A DNA stretch of 64,000 nucleotides from Pyropia haitanensis (lineage: Eukaryota > Rhodophyta > Bangiophyceae > Bangiales > Bangiaceae), in NCBI GenBank assembly GCA_008729055.1, contig SDUX01000007.1, positions 4,881,409-4,945,408 of the forward strand, written 5' to 3'. Below are positions 12,301 to 23,433 of this stretch, piece by piece; positions within the stretch are counted from its first letter, which is position 1; every line of letters starts with the position of its first letter. Position numbers and translations under genes: made by a program. The notes below the pieces were generated by a model. It saw nothing but the letters and a program-made list of their open reading frames with translations, was not told the origin of the DNA and searched no databases.

Positions 12301-13225
12301 AGCGGGGTACGCCGACGCCCCGCACGGGCCGCCAGTCGCGGCGGGTGGCCGGCCGTGGCCGTGCCCGACGGAGCCGCGCCGGCGGGGGGGGGGGGGGGGA
12401 AGCGGCCAAACGGTCAGCCCATGACCCCGCCACAGACGGTTGAGAAACACCCCTGCCGCGCCTTGCCACGGCGGCGGCGCTCCCCCAGCGCGGCGCGGGT
12501 GGTGTCGGTGGCGGGCGGCACCGCCGTGGAGCGACGGCAGTGTCCCGCCGCCGGTGGGTGCACCGCCCCGCGGCGGCCCGCAGCGGCCGAGCGACACGGT
12601 CAGCGGGGCCCCCCCGGCGTGGCGCGCGCCCGCGCTGGCGGCGGCCGTCGCGCCCGTCTGCTGGCCGACGCCCGCCCTGCACCGACGCGCCGCCACCCGT
12701 GCCGCCAGCCGCGGGCCGCCCCGACGCGCCGCGCCACACCCGCAGCCGCCGCCGCCACCCCGCCGCCGGCCGCGCACCAAAAAAAAAAAAAAAAAAAAAA
12801 CGACCCGCCGCCCGTGCCGCCTGTCGGCTCCGCGGCGCGCGCCGCCGCCGCCCCGCGGCGCCCGTCGCGGCGCGCTGCCTTACCGCTCTGTTTCCCCCCC
12901 CCTCCCCCCCCCCCCCCCGCCCCCCCCCCCGCGGACTTTGCAGCCGCCGCCCCGTCTCTGTGGAGCCCCCAACTGGGAACCCACAGACGACGGCAACCGC
13001 TCTCTGCCCTGTCCACGCTTGCCGCCGCGTGCGGCCGTCTGTCTCGGCCCGCGACGGGGTTGCGTCATCAGAGGCGGCGGCCGCCTTGGTTCTCTGACCG
13101 TACAGACACGGGCAGACGCCACCTCCCCCCGCAGACACGGCCGCCGTGCTAGCGTCAGCCGCGCCGCGCGCGCCACCCGCGCCCGCCGCCACGTGCGCGG
13201 CTCGCCCCCGACCCGACGCGGCGCC

Positions 13226-13258
<33 letters not shown>

Positions 13259-13857
13259 CGACCGCCCCGCCCCCGCCCCGCGCCTCCGCGGCAGCGCGCG
13301 GTCGCCGCGCGCGGCCGCGCGGCCCCGCCGTGGCGCCCGCCGCACCGCGGCGGAGCCCGCACCCCCCCCCCCCCCGCCGCGACACCCCACCCCCCCCCCC
13401 CCCCGCGCCGCCACCGGCGCGGGCGGCCCGCCCGCCCGCACCGGCGGCGGCCGCCCGCCGCGGCGGCGCCGCCCGCGACGCGACCCGTCCACGCCGTCTG
13501 CCGCCGCCGCGGGCGGCGGCCGCGGCGCAGCGCAGGTTGCCGACGGGGTGGGCGGCCGGCGGCGGTTGCGGCCGCGGCGCGCCGCGGCGTCGGCGGCGGC
13601 GTCGGCCGCCGCGTCGGCGGCGGCAGCGTCGGCGACGGCGGCGGGGCGGCGGCTGCTACGGGGGGGTGCCGACGGGCGGCGCGGCGTGGCGGGATGACCC
13701 GCTGGGGGGGGGGGGGGGGGGGGGGGGCGCGTTGCCTCGCCGCGCCTACCGGGGGGGGGCGCCGTGGCACGGCGCACGGCGGGGGGGGGGGGGCGGGGGG
13801 GGGGACGCGCCGCGGAGGGCACGCCGTGGGCGCGCGCCGGCAGCGGCGGCGGCGGCA

Positions 13858-13910
<53 letters not shown>

Positions 13911-14231
13911 CCCCCCCCCGTGGAAAGGAGCGGCGGCGGCGGGTGGGCGGCGGCGGGCGCCGCCGCGGTGACCCGCGCGGCGGCCGTCGGGCGCGCCCGT
14001 GTCCCCCGCCGCCGCCGCCGCCCGTCGGCTGCGCGCCGCCGCGGCCCGGTTGTGGCGGTCCGCGCCGTCGCCGGCACGCGGGGTCGGGGTGTGGGCGGCG
14101 CCGCCGCCGTCGGTCGCCGTCGGTCGCCTTGGCACGCCGCGCACGGCGGGCGCACCGGGCGGGGCGGTGTGCACGGCCGGCCGCACCGACGCGGCACGCC
14201 GCGTGGCGTGGGCGCCCGCTTGCCTCGGAGG
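9333..14231. other. GC-rich region, no supported gene except a possible upstream exon
   Basis: The minus strand from the ATG at 9928 to about 9565 could be a 5' exon of the TPR/J-domain gene, ending at a GTAAGG donor-like site. The rest gives long overlapping frames on all strands that are low-complexity Arg/Pro/Ala/Gly. A22-type A run at about 12779-12800, long C runs near 12895-12932 and a (GGC)n microsatellite at about 13838-13910 are visible. Confidence 0.4.
13838..13910. repeat. (GGC)n microsatellite
   Basis: Roughly two dozen GGC triplets in a row, interrupted early by AGC, followed by a C run. Confidence 0.8.
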
Positions 14232-15260
14232 ATGTGCGTCCGGATGGCCCGGGCGGTGGCGGCGGCGGCGGCGGTGGTGGTGGTGGTGGCGGCGACGGCG
14301 GCGGCGGCGGCTGCCGCCGCGGCTGCCGTTCCTGGTCACGCCGCCCTGTCCACCGCCCACCGCGGTGCGGGCGGCCGGCCGCCGCCGCCGCGGTCCGAGC
14401 AGCCGCCGCCGCCGGTGGGCCGGCAGGGTGCGGGCCCCCCCCCTCCCCCCCCCCCCCCCCTTCCCCCCCGACGACCCGCGGCCGCGCATCGCGCGCGTCC
14501 TCGCGCCGCCGCTGGCCGCCTCTGCCGCCGGCGTCACGTACGCCGTGTCGGTCCGTGGCGGGCCGCCCGTGGCGGACGCGCTCGGCGTGGCGAGCGTCGA
14601 GCACGGCGTGCGGATGGGCGGCGGCAGCCGCACGGACGTTGGCTCCACGTCCAAGCAGTTTACCGCGTTCCTCGTCTACTGGCTCGACTGGGCGGGGCGG
14701 CTGTCGCTCGACGCGGACGTCCGCGAGTACCTCCCCGAGCTGCCCGCCTACGCCGCGGGGACGGTCACGCTGCGGCACATGGTGCACCACGTGAGCGGCC
14801 TGCCCGAGGCGTACACCGCGTTTTTTCTCGCCCGGGGGGGGCTCGACGATAGCGTCCCGCGGGCGGTGCTGCTCGCCGCCATCTGGCGGCAGACGGCGCT
14901 CCGCTTCCCGCCGGGCACCGCGTGGGAGTATAGCAACACCAACTTTGTGCTGGCGGGGCTCGTCATCGAGCGGGTGACGGGCGCGCCGCTGCGGCGGGTG
15001 CTGCACGACATCATCTTTGGGCCGCTGCGCATGACCGCCACCGACCTGTACGACGCGCCCGCGCGCGTCTACCCACACCTGGCCTCCTCGTACGCCATCA
15101 ACGTGACGGCGGCGGCGGTGCCGGGGCAGCGGCTGGGCGGGGGCGTCACGCGGGTGTTTCACCGGCTCGAGCCGGTCGGCTCGTCGGGCATCATCACCAC
15201 CCCGGCGGACCTGCTGCGGTGGGCGGCCAACTTTGGCAACAACACCCTCGGCGGGGGGCA
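14232..15260 (+). CDS. Secreted beta-lactamase-fold serine hydrolase, 3' part missing
   Basis: The ATG at 14232 opens MCVRMARAV followed by about 25 Ala/Val residues, a convincing signal peptide or membrane anchor. After a frame change in a C-rich run (14435-14468) the frame reads as the beta-lactamase/DD-peptidase family (PF00144). It has GSTSKQFTAFLVYW with the catalytic SxxK motif, LRHMVHHVSGLPE, the YSN motif in WEYSNTNFVLAGLVIERVTG, and GIITTPADLLRWA. The family usually continues for 100 or more residues with a C-terminal KTG/HxG-type motif. Here the frame leaves the family after about 15255 and enters unrelated AT-richer sequence. The gene is therefore 3'-truncated by the neighbouring repeat DNA, or an unseen intron follows. 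Eukaryotic relatives (LACTB-like) are hydrolases of varied substrate; antibiotic resistance should not be assumed. Confidence 0.7.
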
Positions 15261-15289
15261 GCCGCGCAGGGTCGGGAGACGACGACGAG

Positions 15290-16573
15290 CGCGTAGCCTA
15301 CGGTTGACGCGGGCACGCTGCAGCGCCCACCCCTTTGTGTTGCTTCCCATTGCTTGTTTTTTTTTGCTGGTTTTGCGTCTGGTCTCTGCGGTGGTCTCCG
15401 CTGAGGGGCTGTTTGTACCTGCTTTGCACCTGTTTGTACCTGCTTTGCGTCTGTGTGTGTGTGTGTGCGGGGCCGTAGTCTGAAGTTGAGCGAAGGTTTT
15501 TTTTTTCCCCGTTGGGCAGGGTTTTCTTTTCCGACACTTCTCGCTTGTCCATGTTCGTCGTCCCACAGCCGTGCGTGCACAGACGTGAAGAGACGACCAC
15601 GTCCTGCGTTTGTGTTTCCTGTGTCTTCGCTGGCTTTCGATTGTGTGCGTGCCCAGCATGTCGCTGCTGCTGAGCGCGGGGACTTGGCAGTAACGCGTCC
15701 GCCTGTGGTCCGTACGCCGCACGCCTTGTCCTTCTTGTCTTATGTTAGAAAAACTCTGTATTGGTCCTGCCCCTCGTCTGCTTCCCCTTTTCTTCGCGCG
15801 GCCTCGTAGATAATGAACAGAACAACGCGTCCAATCCTGTTTTTGTCTCTCTTGTGACACTTGTGTGAGCAGATGTCAAAGCATGGCGGCTTTGCTGAGC
15901 GTTGCGACTTGCCAAAAACGGGACCGCGTAGGGCCCATTAGCCGCACACCTCGTCCTTCTGTTTTTTTGAAAGTTCTCTCTGTGTTGTGCCCCTCATCTG
16001 TTTCGTTCTTCATCTACATGGCCGCGTACAGACTGAAAAGAAGAACAACCCCATTGCCTCTTGTGTCTCTTTTGGAACCCACGTATCCGGAGATGTGAAG
16101 CATAGCGGTGCTGCTGAGCGCTGGGACTTGACAAGAATCTGCTCTCTGACTCGCGCTCTGGCCCGTCCGCCCCTGCCACGTTGGTCCCTGCGGTCCCTAT
16201 TGGAATGGGCGTTTCTGTTCTTGCGAGTCTTTGGTTTGCCCTGCGCTGGTGGCGTGCGAGGGGAGCCAGGCAATGAACACAAAGAAGAGGGGCGCCTTTA
16301 TTCGTTTTCGAAGATGCTCTCCAAATAAGCATGCTGCAGCTGCTGAGCGCTCGGACACCACAAAAAAAACGCGGGCGCTTCCCCCGAGGCACGACAGAGC
16401 AACAGCAACGGCGAGAGATAGGTTCAAGAAAAAAAAATACCCCAAGGGATGAAAAAAAAAACTTTTGATGTCCGCTACAGATACCGCTCGAGGAGAGCGG
16501 CGCTGTCCACCCAGACGTGCTCAGAAAGGTCTTTCCGCAGCTCCTCGTGAATCGCGGCGTTTGCCATCTTTGC
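15290..16573. other. AT-richer non-coding segment
   Basis: A sharp compositional change from the GC-rich flank. It contains a short duplication of CTGTTTGTACCTGCTTTG (about 15408-15450), a (GT)n run, T-rich tracts and the satellite described separately. No gene is supported. Confidence 0.5.
15655..16460. repeat. Diverged tandem satellite, period about 225 bp
   Basis: The block AGCATGNNGCTGCTGAGCG...GACTTG recurs at 15655, 15880, 16099 and 16328, spaced 225, 219 and 229 bp. Later parts of the unit also recur: CCT(C/T)GTCCTTCT, TGCCCCTC(A/G)TCTG, an (A)TGAACA/AAGAACAA block and TTGTGTCTCTTTTG. Copies are well diverged from one another. Confidence 0.65.
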
Positions 16574-18137
16574 CTACGCCAGCAGGGCGCGGCGAAATGG
16601 CGCCTTTGCGGAGGCAACGCGCCGCACCTCCGGAACGTGCCGGGCAAGCGCGCCCAACCCTTCCATGTGAAGCGCGCTCATCCCGCGAGAGTCCGCACCG
16701 CCCAGCGCAAGCTCTACAGGATCGTCACTGGGTGCAGCGGCAACTCCAACTTGACCAGCCACGCCGCCGGCGCCCTTCCCACCAGATCCACCCCTGCACG
16801 CGCGCTCCCCACCGCGTCCGCCCTCGCCATGTCCACCCCCACCAGATCCACCCCCAGTACCTCCACTCCCAACAGCTCCACCCCCACCCCCACCAGCTCC
16901 ACCGCCGCCAGCTCCACCACCCGCACCCTCGACCCAACTCCCACCGTTCCTCGCGCCCGTCGCGCCAGCAGCCGCCGCTATCTCCGCCGCGCGCTGCCGC
17001 CCAGCAGAACCGTCGCGCCGCAGCTCCACCACCATGGTGTGGAGGGTGGCTACCGCCTGTGCCGCGGTGGCGAGCTGCTCCACCGTCCCGTACCGCGCAA
17101 GGTGGAGCGCCACGAGGAAGCGCGCCTTCAATACAGAAAAAAGCCGCTCCACGTCCTTCCGCACCGCCTCCTGAAGGCGGTTGAAGGTCCGCTGCTTGGT
17201 CGTTATGGGCGACTCGTACGGGGAGACCAGGAAGGCGTAGCGCGGATAAGTCCCGTCGGCCACAGGACGTTGCGCCGGCGACCGTTAAGCGTATAGCAGT
17301 GGGTGCGGAGGGGCCAGACGCCAGCAGACACATCAACCAAAAGCGGGGACTCCTACAAGACTTTTAGGTCGTTAAAGCTGCCAGGCGCGCCGACAAACCA
17401 GTGCCAAATCCAAAGGTCCTCATCACACACAGCCTTCAGCACAATGGAGCGCTTCCCCTTACGATTCTGGTACACCTCCGCGTGCACGCGCGGGCAGCCC
17501 GTCCACTCCCAGTGCGTGCAGTCCAGCGCCCCAATGCACCCAGGCAGCCCACGCTACGCATTGCGCTTCAGCATTGCCGCCAACTCAGCATCCGTCGGCT
17601 TCCGCAGATAGGCAGCGCCAAAGCGCACCACAATATAAAGGCCATAAGCTTCTTGACTGCCAGTCCAATGGTGGGCTGGCTCAACCGCACGTACTCGTCG
17701 GCTCGGTCATACAACTCCCCCTACGCCACCACTCGGAGGGCAGCAACCACCTTTTGCAAGGGGAGCGCCTGCGGGCGTCCAGTGGCATTTATGGCCTGCC
17801 TCCACCAGGGCTAGTCCTTTGGAGCATTGTACAGGCGCATGAACACGGCGCGTGGGACACGAAACCGCCACTCGAAATCCCTCTTGTGGTAATCAGGCGG
17901 CGCTCCGTCCAGCCCTAAATAGTCCCGTAGTATGGCGTTCAGGCCCGCCGCGAAATCCCTCTGCCTGTTGGGCTTCCTTCCGGAGATAGACCCGCGGTAA
18001 CGGCGTCGCCGCCGCACGCCACCCACCGATGCCACAGCACGCCGGCGCAGAGCCACACGCCGGGCCTCCAGGACGGCGGCGACCTCCACGTCGTCATCCG
18101 AATCCACCCCCACAGTTGCACCGGTTCCCGGCTCCAT
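16574..18137 (-). pseudogene. PIF/Harbinger transposase remnant (plant-transposon-protein type)
   Basis: On the minus strand, from the ATG at 18137, an N-terminal part ends NAILRDYLGLDG...YHKRDFEWRFRVPRAVF. Further on come ALDCTHWEWTGCP (about 17520-17560), which carries the first catalytic Asp context, KGKRSIVLKAVCDEDLWIWH, and FVGAPGSFNDLKVL (about 17360-17400), which carries the conserved N-D pair. LADGTYPRYAFLVSPY and the 3' VQ/HLARYGT...TLHTMV region follow to 16574. These are signature blocks of Harbinger DDE transposases (PF04827/DDE_Tnp_4). The frame is broken by stops near 17355 and 17555 and by frameshifts near 17265 and 17810, so the gene is dead. No companion Myb-like ORF or terminal repeats were found. 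Confidence 0.8.
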
Positions 18138-18439
18138 TAGGTGTGCATACGGTCGGAGAGCTGCGTCAGAGGAGCGCCGAGTGGCCGCGCACGATGAGCG
18201 CGACGATGGTGGTGGCGAAGACAGTAGTGGGCGCCACGACAGTGGGGCCGACGACGGTGACGGCCGCGCATGCATGCGCGGCGGCAGACCCCAGCCGATT
18301 CGCCCCCACTGGATCGTACCCGCGGCGTCCGGATGCGGCAGCGCCGCCGTTCCCCCCCTCCACACACGCGCGCACCCAGTGCCGCGCGTTCTGAGAGGGG
18401 GCTAGCGAATGCCATCATAGACCCCCCCCCCACAACGAC

Positions 18440-18790
18440 CCCAAAAAGGGCGCCAGGCCACCAGCGCGCATGGCCGCGCGTCGCCCCGACCCCTCCTTCC
18501 CCCGCACCACGTCCCCAAGAAGGGCGCCAGGCCACCAGCGCGCACGGCCGCGCCTCGCTCCAACCCCTCCCTCCCCGCCACACGGCCCCAAAACAGGCGC
18601 CAGGCCATCTGAATGCGTAGCCACGCCTCGCCCCGACCTTTCCAAACAGGGTGCCATACCACAAACGCACGCGGCCGGACCTCGCCCGGACCTCCCCTCG
18701 GGACTTCTCACAGCCTGAAACGGGCAGCCAGACCAGGAGCGCGAGTGCCCGGCCGCACCTCGCCCCGACCCACGCCAGCGCGTCACGGAC
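18440..18790. repeat. Degenerate minisatellite, period about 74 bp
   Basis: Units beginning near GGGCGCCAGGCCACCAGCGCGC occur at about 18450, 18524, 18597, 18651 and 18725. Each is followed by GGCCGCGCCTCGCCCCGACC-like sequence. There are about five copies, decreasing in identity to the right, with one shortened unit. Confidence 0.6.
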
Positions 18791-19261
18791 AGCATCCCGT
18801 GGGCCCTCACCCCTCCACAATGGCGAGGGGGACTGTCCGGCAAGGCCCACAGCCCCGCCTGCCCACCTCCATATCGGCATGCCTGACGTTGTGGCCGGCT
18901 CGCGGCCCACCTAATGGCGCGCCACGCATCCTGTGACAGACGACATGCGGATCCGCGCGTGTTCCTGGCGCGAGGCGGTATGGGCTCGCTCCACGAATAA
19001 ATTTCTATGCCCCGTCGGGGGGCGCTGCGGCCCCAGCGTGTCAGTGAGCCACCTGTGCCACTCATTCTGCCACGGGCGGCACGCCGTACCACCTGCGATC
19101 CACGTCGCCGGGGCCCATGTCTGAAACGTGGGCCGACGCAAGAGGTGCTCGATCATGTGAGATCATGTGCGATCAACTGTTTTGATTGACATGTAATGTG
19201 AAGCACGTGGCACGAAAGTTAAAGGCTCGGATAGGGGCCGCCGCCCCCGTGCTGTGCCCGC

Positions 19262-19288
19262 GGCCCTATTTCCGCCAGAAATAGGGCC
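19262..19288. repeat. Perfect 11-bp hairpin
   Basis: GGCCCTATTTC, then a 5-nt loop CGCCA, then GAAATAGGGCC. It lies in a non-coding stretch with no T-run after it. Its role is unknown. Confidence 0.6.
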
Positions 19289-19539
19289 CATGTGCCGTCG
19301 GCCTCTACCGAGAACCACACCGCCATCGCATAGCCAGTGTTTGTTCATCTAACTACATTCGATGTTTCCGACAACGCGTGTTCTCAAATAGCGCGATCAC
19401 GTCCGATATGCGTCGAACGACGTTGCTGCGCAACGGCGGGGAACCCTATCGGGCCATATTTGCAACGTGTCTGCAACGTGTACAAATTCGGCGATAGGGT
19501 CACGCTGCTGATTATGCCCCTATGGCACGTTGCTAAAAA

Positions 19540-20160
19540 ATGAGACAACAGCAAAATATTTTTCTCCGGCGGCCCAGCGGAAATCTCCAGTGGTCCACTG
19601 CGGACACGTGCGCGGCCTTCAGCGAGGCAACGAGCCTTGGCAACGATTGCTGTGTGCCTGCACGCGTCGCTGCGCGCGCCCATGTTGGCCACCCAGCTGC
19701 TGCCGAGAGCGGAACGATGCTTATTTTCTCCAGTCACGGACACTTGAGTGGTGGTTGGAAAGGTGGCGGCGGTTGGCTCCAAGCGCTGGCGCCCACCAAC
19801 CCCTCAGTTGGAGGCTGGAGCGGTTTCGACGTCGGCGATGGCGGCGTCAGCTGCGTGGTGCAGTTTGCGGGCCCGGACATGCCGTTGGCTTTCCGCGTGC
19901 GACGGGTGGTAGGGGCGCTGGCCTCCGCCGACCCGCCCGCCGCGGCGACAATAGTCTCGCTAGTGGAGGGGGCAACAGTTTATGACGTGGCGGCGGCGGC
20001 GGCCGCCACCGCCGGCGACCACCCCGTGGCCAACAACGCCGACGCTGCGGCAGTGCTGGGCGCTGCATGTTGCTGTCTGCGCCGCCCGGGCCGACCGGGC
20101 AGTATCGGCCCTACGGGAAGAATTTCACTGGATAGTAGGGCGACCATCACTGGATATCTG
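19540..20160 (+). CDS. Unrecognised ORF, weak candidate
   Basis: A frame opens with the ATG at 19540 and has more varied composition than the surrounding low-complexity frames, for example HLSGGWKGGGGWLQAL and FAGPDMPLAFRVRRVVGAL. It runs on past 20160 into Pro-rich sequence on the strand opposite another candidate. No domain is recognised and there is no supporting splice or UTR signal. Confidence 0.2.
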
Positions 20161-20471
20161 TCGTTAGATCACTTGATAACCAGCCACCAGAGCTGCAGAG
20201 CCAGCGGTTTTCGTGCCTGCTTCTGCGACTACGGAGCGATCTGGTTAGTCCTCACAGGCCGCGCAAAGCCATCATTCTCACGTCAGGAATCGGGTTTTGG
20301 TTTCCAAATCGATTTATTTCAGAATCCGTCGACCACCTCTCGCCCTGCTCTACCCACCTCCCACCGGAAACAAGGCCAAGTCAACCAACCCCCCCCACCC
20401 CCCATCGCCCGCCCCCCCCCCCCCGTCGCTCACCCTCCCCTCCCCCCCGCCGCTCCCTCCCCCCCCTCCTC

Positions 20472-20980
20472 CTACGGCTTCCGTACGAGACAGCTTGTAA
20501 CGCAAGAAAAAGCCAGGTTGCTCGTGTCGGCGCCCGTGGCCGACCCCCGCACGTCATCGTTGATCCGCTCAAGGCGCTTGGCGCGGTCGTCCTCGGCCTT
20601 GATCTTGGCCAAGGCGCGGCACTTGTCCGTTCTCTTGGCCTTGGCCCGCAGGTTGTGGGAGGTCTTGGCGAGCAGGCTCCGCGCCGCCCAGTGCTTGTCA
20701 GCGCGCCGCAGGGCAGGCGTGGTCCGCTCCAGGTGCAAAATGGCCCTCGCCTGCGCAGTGGCGTCCTGCTGGTCAAATGTCAGCCTCATATCGAAGCTGG
20801 ATGAAACGACAGACGCCACAATATTGGGGAGCATCCTCACGTCGGCCTCCGTCAGCCCAAGCAAGACACAGCCGTACGGCTTGGCCCCCGCCAGCTTAGT
20901 TCCGGGCATGGGGACAAAGCGCGGGTCCGCAATCTCCGCCGCCGCTGTTGCCGCCGTAGCGGGGCCGTTGCCACCGACAG
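20472..20980 (-). CDS. Unrecognised basic, coiled-coil-like ORF (C-terminal part)
   Basis: The minus-strand frame ending at 20472 has balanced composition between about 20980 and 20480. It reads KLAGAKPYGCVLLGLTEADV, then a Gln/Ala stretch and a Lys/Arg/Glu-rich helix (RAKAKRTDKCRALAKIKAED) likely to be charged and alpha-helical. Upstream of about 20990 the frame becomes Pro/Arg low complexity through a G run at 20983-20998, so the start is unknown. It could be the last exon of a gene or a transposon fragment. Family not recognised. Confidence 0.3.
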
Positions 20981-21135
20981 CAGGGGGGGGGGGGGGGGCG
21001 GAGCGACAGCGAGGGCGGGGGTGGCGGCTCGCCGAGGGGGGGGGGCGCGGTCGAGAGGAGCGCGAGCTTGTTGAGCTGCGGCAAGAGGGGGGGGGGGCGC
21101 GGCGGGCCCGGCGCGGCCCACTGGTGTGCCCGTGA

Positions 21136-23433
21136 GCGCCTCCTGGCCGACGCTCGCAGTCGGTAGGCGGCGGGGTGGAAGACGATAGCGGTGGCCCCCA
21201 ATCAGTTGGGGTGCGGTTGGTCGCCCAGACCTTGACATGGCGGTTGCTGTGCCAGCACAAACGGAGGGGCCGATCACACGAGCAGAGCGAAGACAAAGCC
21301 ACAACATAACAGCGTTAGCACGTCGTGGGGAGAGGGATTGGCACAAGGGAGCGAGGGCTGGGGATGAAGAGGCCGGGGGCGGGGCGTCGAGGCCGGATCA
21401 TAGGTCAAGCACGTAACCACTCTAAGAGAAGGAAGCACAGCGGCAGCCGACGTTCGCTGATACAACGGACGCTAATCCAGATCGGGGGAGCGCGACGAGC
21501 GGGGGTCGACGGACGATGGTAGCGTGAGGAGGTCACCGTGCGGCGGCATGAATTCGCAACGTTGCGGTGGGCCGGCGGGGCGGAGCGACGAGAAGGGCGC
21601 ACGCGCGCGCGCGATTTCTTCCACAAATCGCAGGCATTCCAGAGCCCTTCTCGTTGGCGATCGAATTTACTGAGCCGGTTGCGCTGCTGTGGCCAAGTCG
21701 CCGGTGTAGCAGAAATTGCCTTCGAAATCACGGAAAAGTGGAAATCGGATGCCAGGATTCGAACCCGCGACATGGCACATATGTTAACCAGGCGCTGCGG
21801 ACCACTACGCCACGTGCTGGATCTTTGACACCGAAGCCAGATCAAGGGTTTTATCCCCAAATCATTCCGATTTCCACCGCTAAGTCCGTCATACGTAGCG
21901 ATCACATTATCGCTACAGCCGGCGCTGCCTGCACGCCTGGCTTCTTGCCTGCTCTGTGATTTGACTGGATATCCAGTGATAGTCATTGGCTATCTGGTAT
22001 ATTCCCCGTAGGGCGGCGGCGGTGGTGACGGCGGCCTCGGTGGTCAACGACGGCAAGGGTGACGGCAACCGCACCGACGGGAGGTTAGGGTGCTTGGCAG
22101 GGGGTGGACGTCGCCACCACGGCGCTGCTTGGTCGGGCCGCTCGACCTGCGGATTCCTGGGGGGGGGACAGCTTCGGCGACAGCGGCGGCGGAGGCTGCA
22201 ATGGCAGCTGTTGCAGCGTCGGCGACGGCGCGGCCGCACCGCCGGTACCACGTCAAGGCGCTGGTCGCGGCGCTGGCGGCGGTTGTCAGGGCCGACTCTC
22301 CAGTAACCTGTATCGACGCAAGAGCGTAGTGCTCGCGCGCGGCTGTGCGGGTGCCGGAAGTGCTCACTCACTTGCCGGCAGCAGTGGCGACCCTGCCCAG
22401 GCCAGGGCTGACGCTGGCCGTCGAGCAGGTGCCTGCGCACCGCGGCGTACATCTGCGGTGGGTATGGATACGGCGGCGGCGGCGGCGGCGGCGGAGGCCG
22501 CGGGTGCGACGGCGGAGGCGGCGGCTGTGGCGGGAGAGGCGAGGTGGATGCGGGGGGGGACGTTCTCCCCCTACCTGCGGTGCACCGCGTTGTCACCGTT
22601 GACAAGGTGGTGCCCACCCCCGACACCGCCCGCATCGGCGAAATCGTTCTCTTTGCCGTCCGCAACAGCGGCCCTCTGCTGTTGGCCGGACGCCAACAAG
22701 TCCATGCTGCTGTCGGTGACGTTGGCGTGGGTGACTCTGCTGCCTGTGGTGGCTTCCATCTCATTCTCCCAGGCGACCTCTTCTGCGGGGGCGCTTTGCG
22801 TTCTAAGCCTTGCGGGCGGGTTGAGCGCGGCGCACAGAGTCGGTCGGTGGTCGTACCGGCGTTCGCCCGGGTGGAAGGCATGGGCGAGGGGGGGGGGTGG
22901 GGGGGGGGAGCTGACTCCGCTGCCAATCGCTCAGGCCGCGGCGGTGGCCGCGGCCGCGAACAGCGGCGCGGGTGGCGCGGCGCTACCTCAGCCCTGGCAT
23001 CGGCGGTATTGCCCTCACCGCCGGCATCCACGGACGATGACCACCACGCGGTGACGGTTGCGGCGGCGGCGCAGGCGCGGCTGGTGCTGTTCTGTGATGA
23101 GTTTTTTTTGGGCAGCCGGCGGCTGATTTTTCAGCCTGATTTTTCAATCGGCGGCTGAATGGCGGGATGTGGGTCCCGCCAACTTCAGCTCGAGTGAGCT
23201 GGTCCCATTCTGACGGATTGTGTACGCGGGAGGAACCAAGGCGCAGCACAGGTGAGGATCTTTGTCTCTTTCCTGGTGTCTCTGTCCTGTGTCCTGTGCA
23301 AAGGTTAGTGACGCGGCCGCCCGCAGGTGTCGCCACCGGCGTCTCAGACGCGGCTCGCGGACCGCTTTTGTACCTGCCGCGCTCATCAGCCACCCCTCCC
23401 GAAGATGGCTTGGCCACAGAACAGCAGTGAAAG
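21136..23433. other. Intergenic region with tRNA-like element and palindromes
   Basis: Besides the tRNA-like unit (21745-21832) it holds a GTAGCGAT/ATCGCTAC hairpin near 21894-21917 and the palindrome ACTGGATATCCAGT at about 21964-21977. GCC-rich frames at 22.1-23.1 kb show no recognisable protein family. Confidence 0.4.
21745..21832 (-). ncRNA. tRNA-like sequence with pol III A and B boxes (SINE head or tRNA pseudogene)
   Basis: On the minus strand the A box TGGCGTAGTGG (21812-21802) and an exact consensus B box GGTTCGAATCC (21765-21755) are 36 nt apart, as in tRNA genes. The T arm has 4 of 5 pairs. The acceptor strands do not pair, and the anticodon stem is poor with no clear anticodon. 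This is therefore a degenerate tRNA or the head of a tRNA-derived SINE rather than a working tRNA. Confidence 0.55.

Larger units (their letters stand above)
18138..19539. other. Intergenic region with minisatellite and hairpins
   Basis: No supported gene. It contains the 74-bp repeat array (18440-18790) and a perfect hairpin at 19262-19288. A weaker ACCCTATCG/CGATAGGGT inverted pair lies at about 19442-19500. Confidence 0.5.

Noticed and set aside
11021..12424. 467-residue + strand frame
   Set aside because: Shifts between unrelated compositions, has no domain, and overlaps equally long frames on the other strand.
12440..14794. 784-residue + strand open frame
   Set aside because: Arg/Pro/Gly/Ala low complexity; stop codons are rare in such GC-rich DNA and long frames occur on both strands. 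Only the part after 14470, in another frame, matches a protein family.
21745..21832. Functional tRNA gene
   Set aside because: No 7-bp acceptor pairing and no acceptable anticodon loop despite good A and B boxes.
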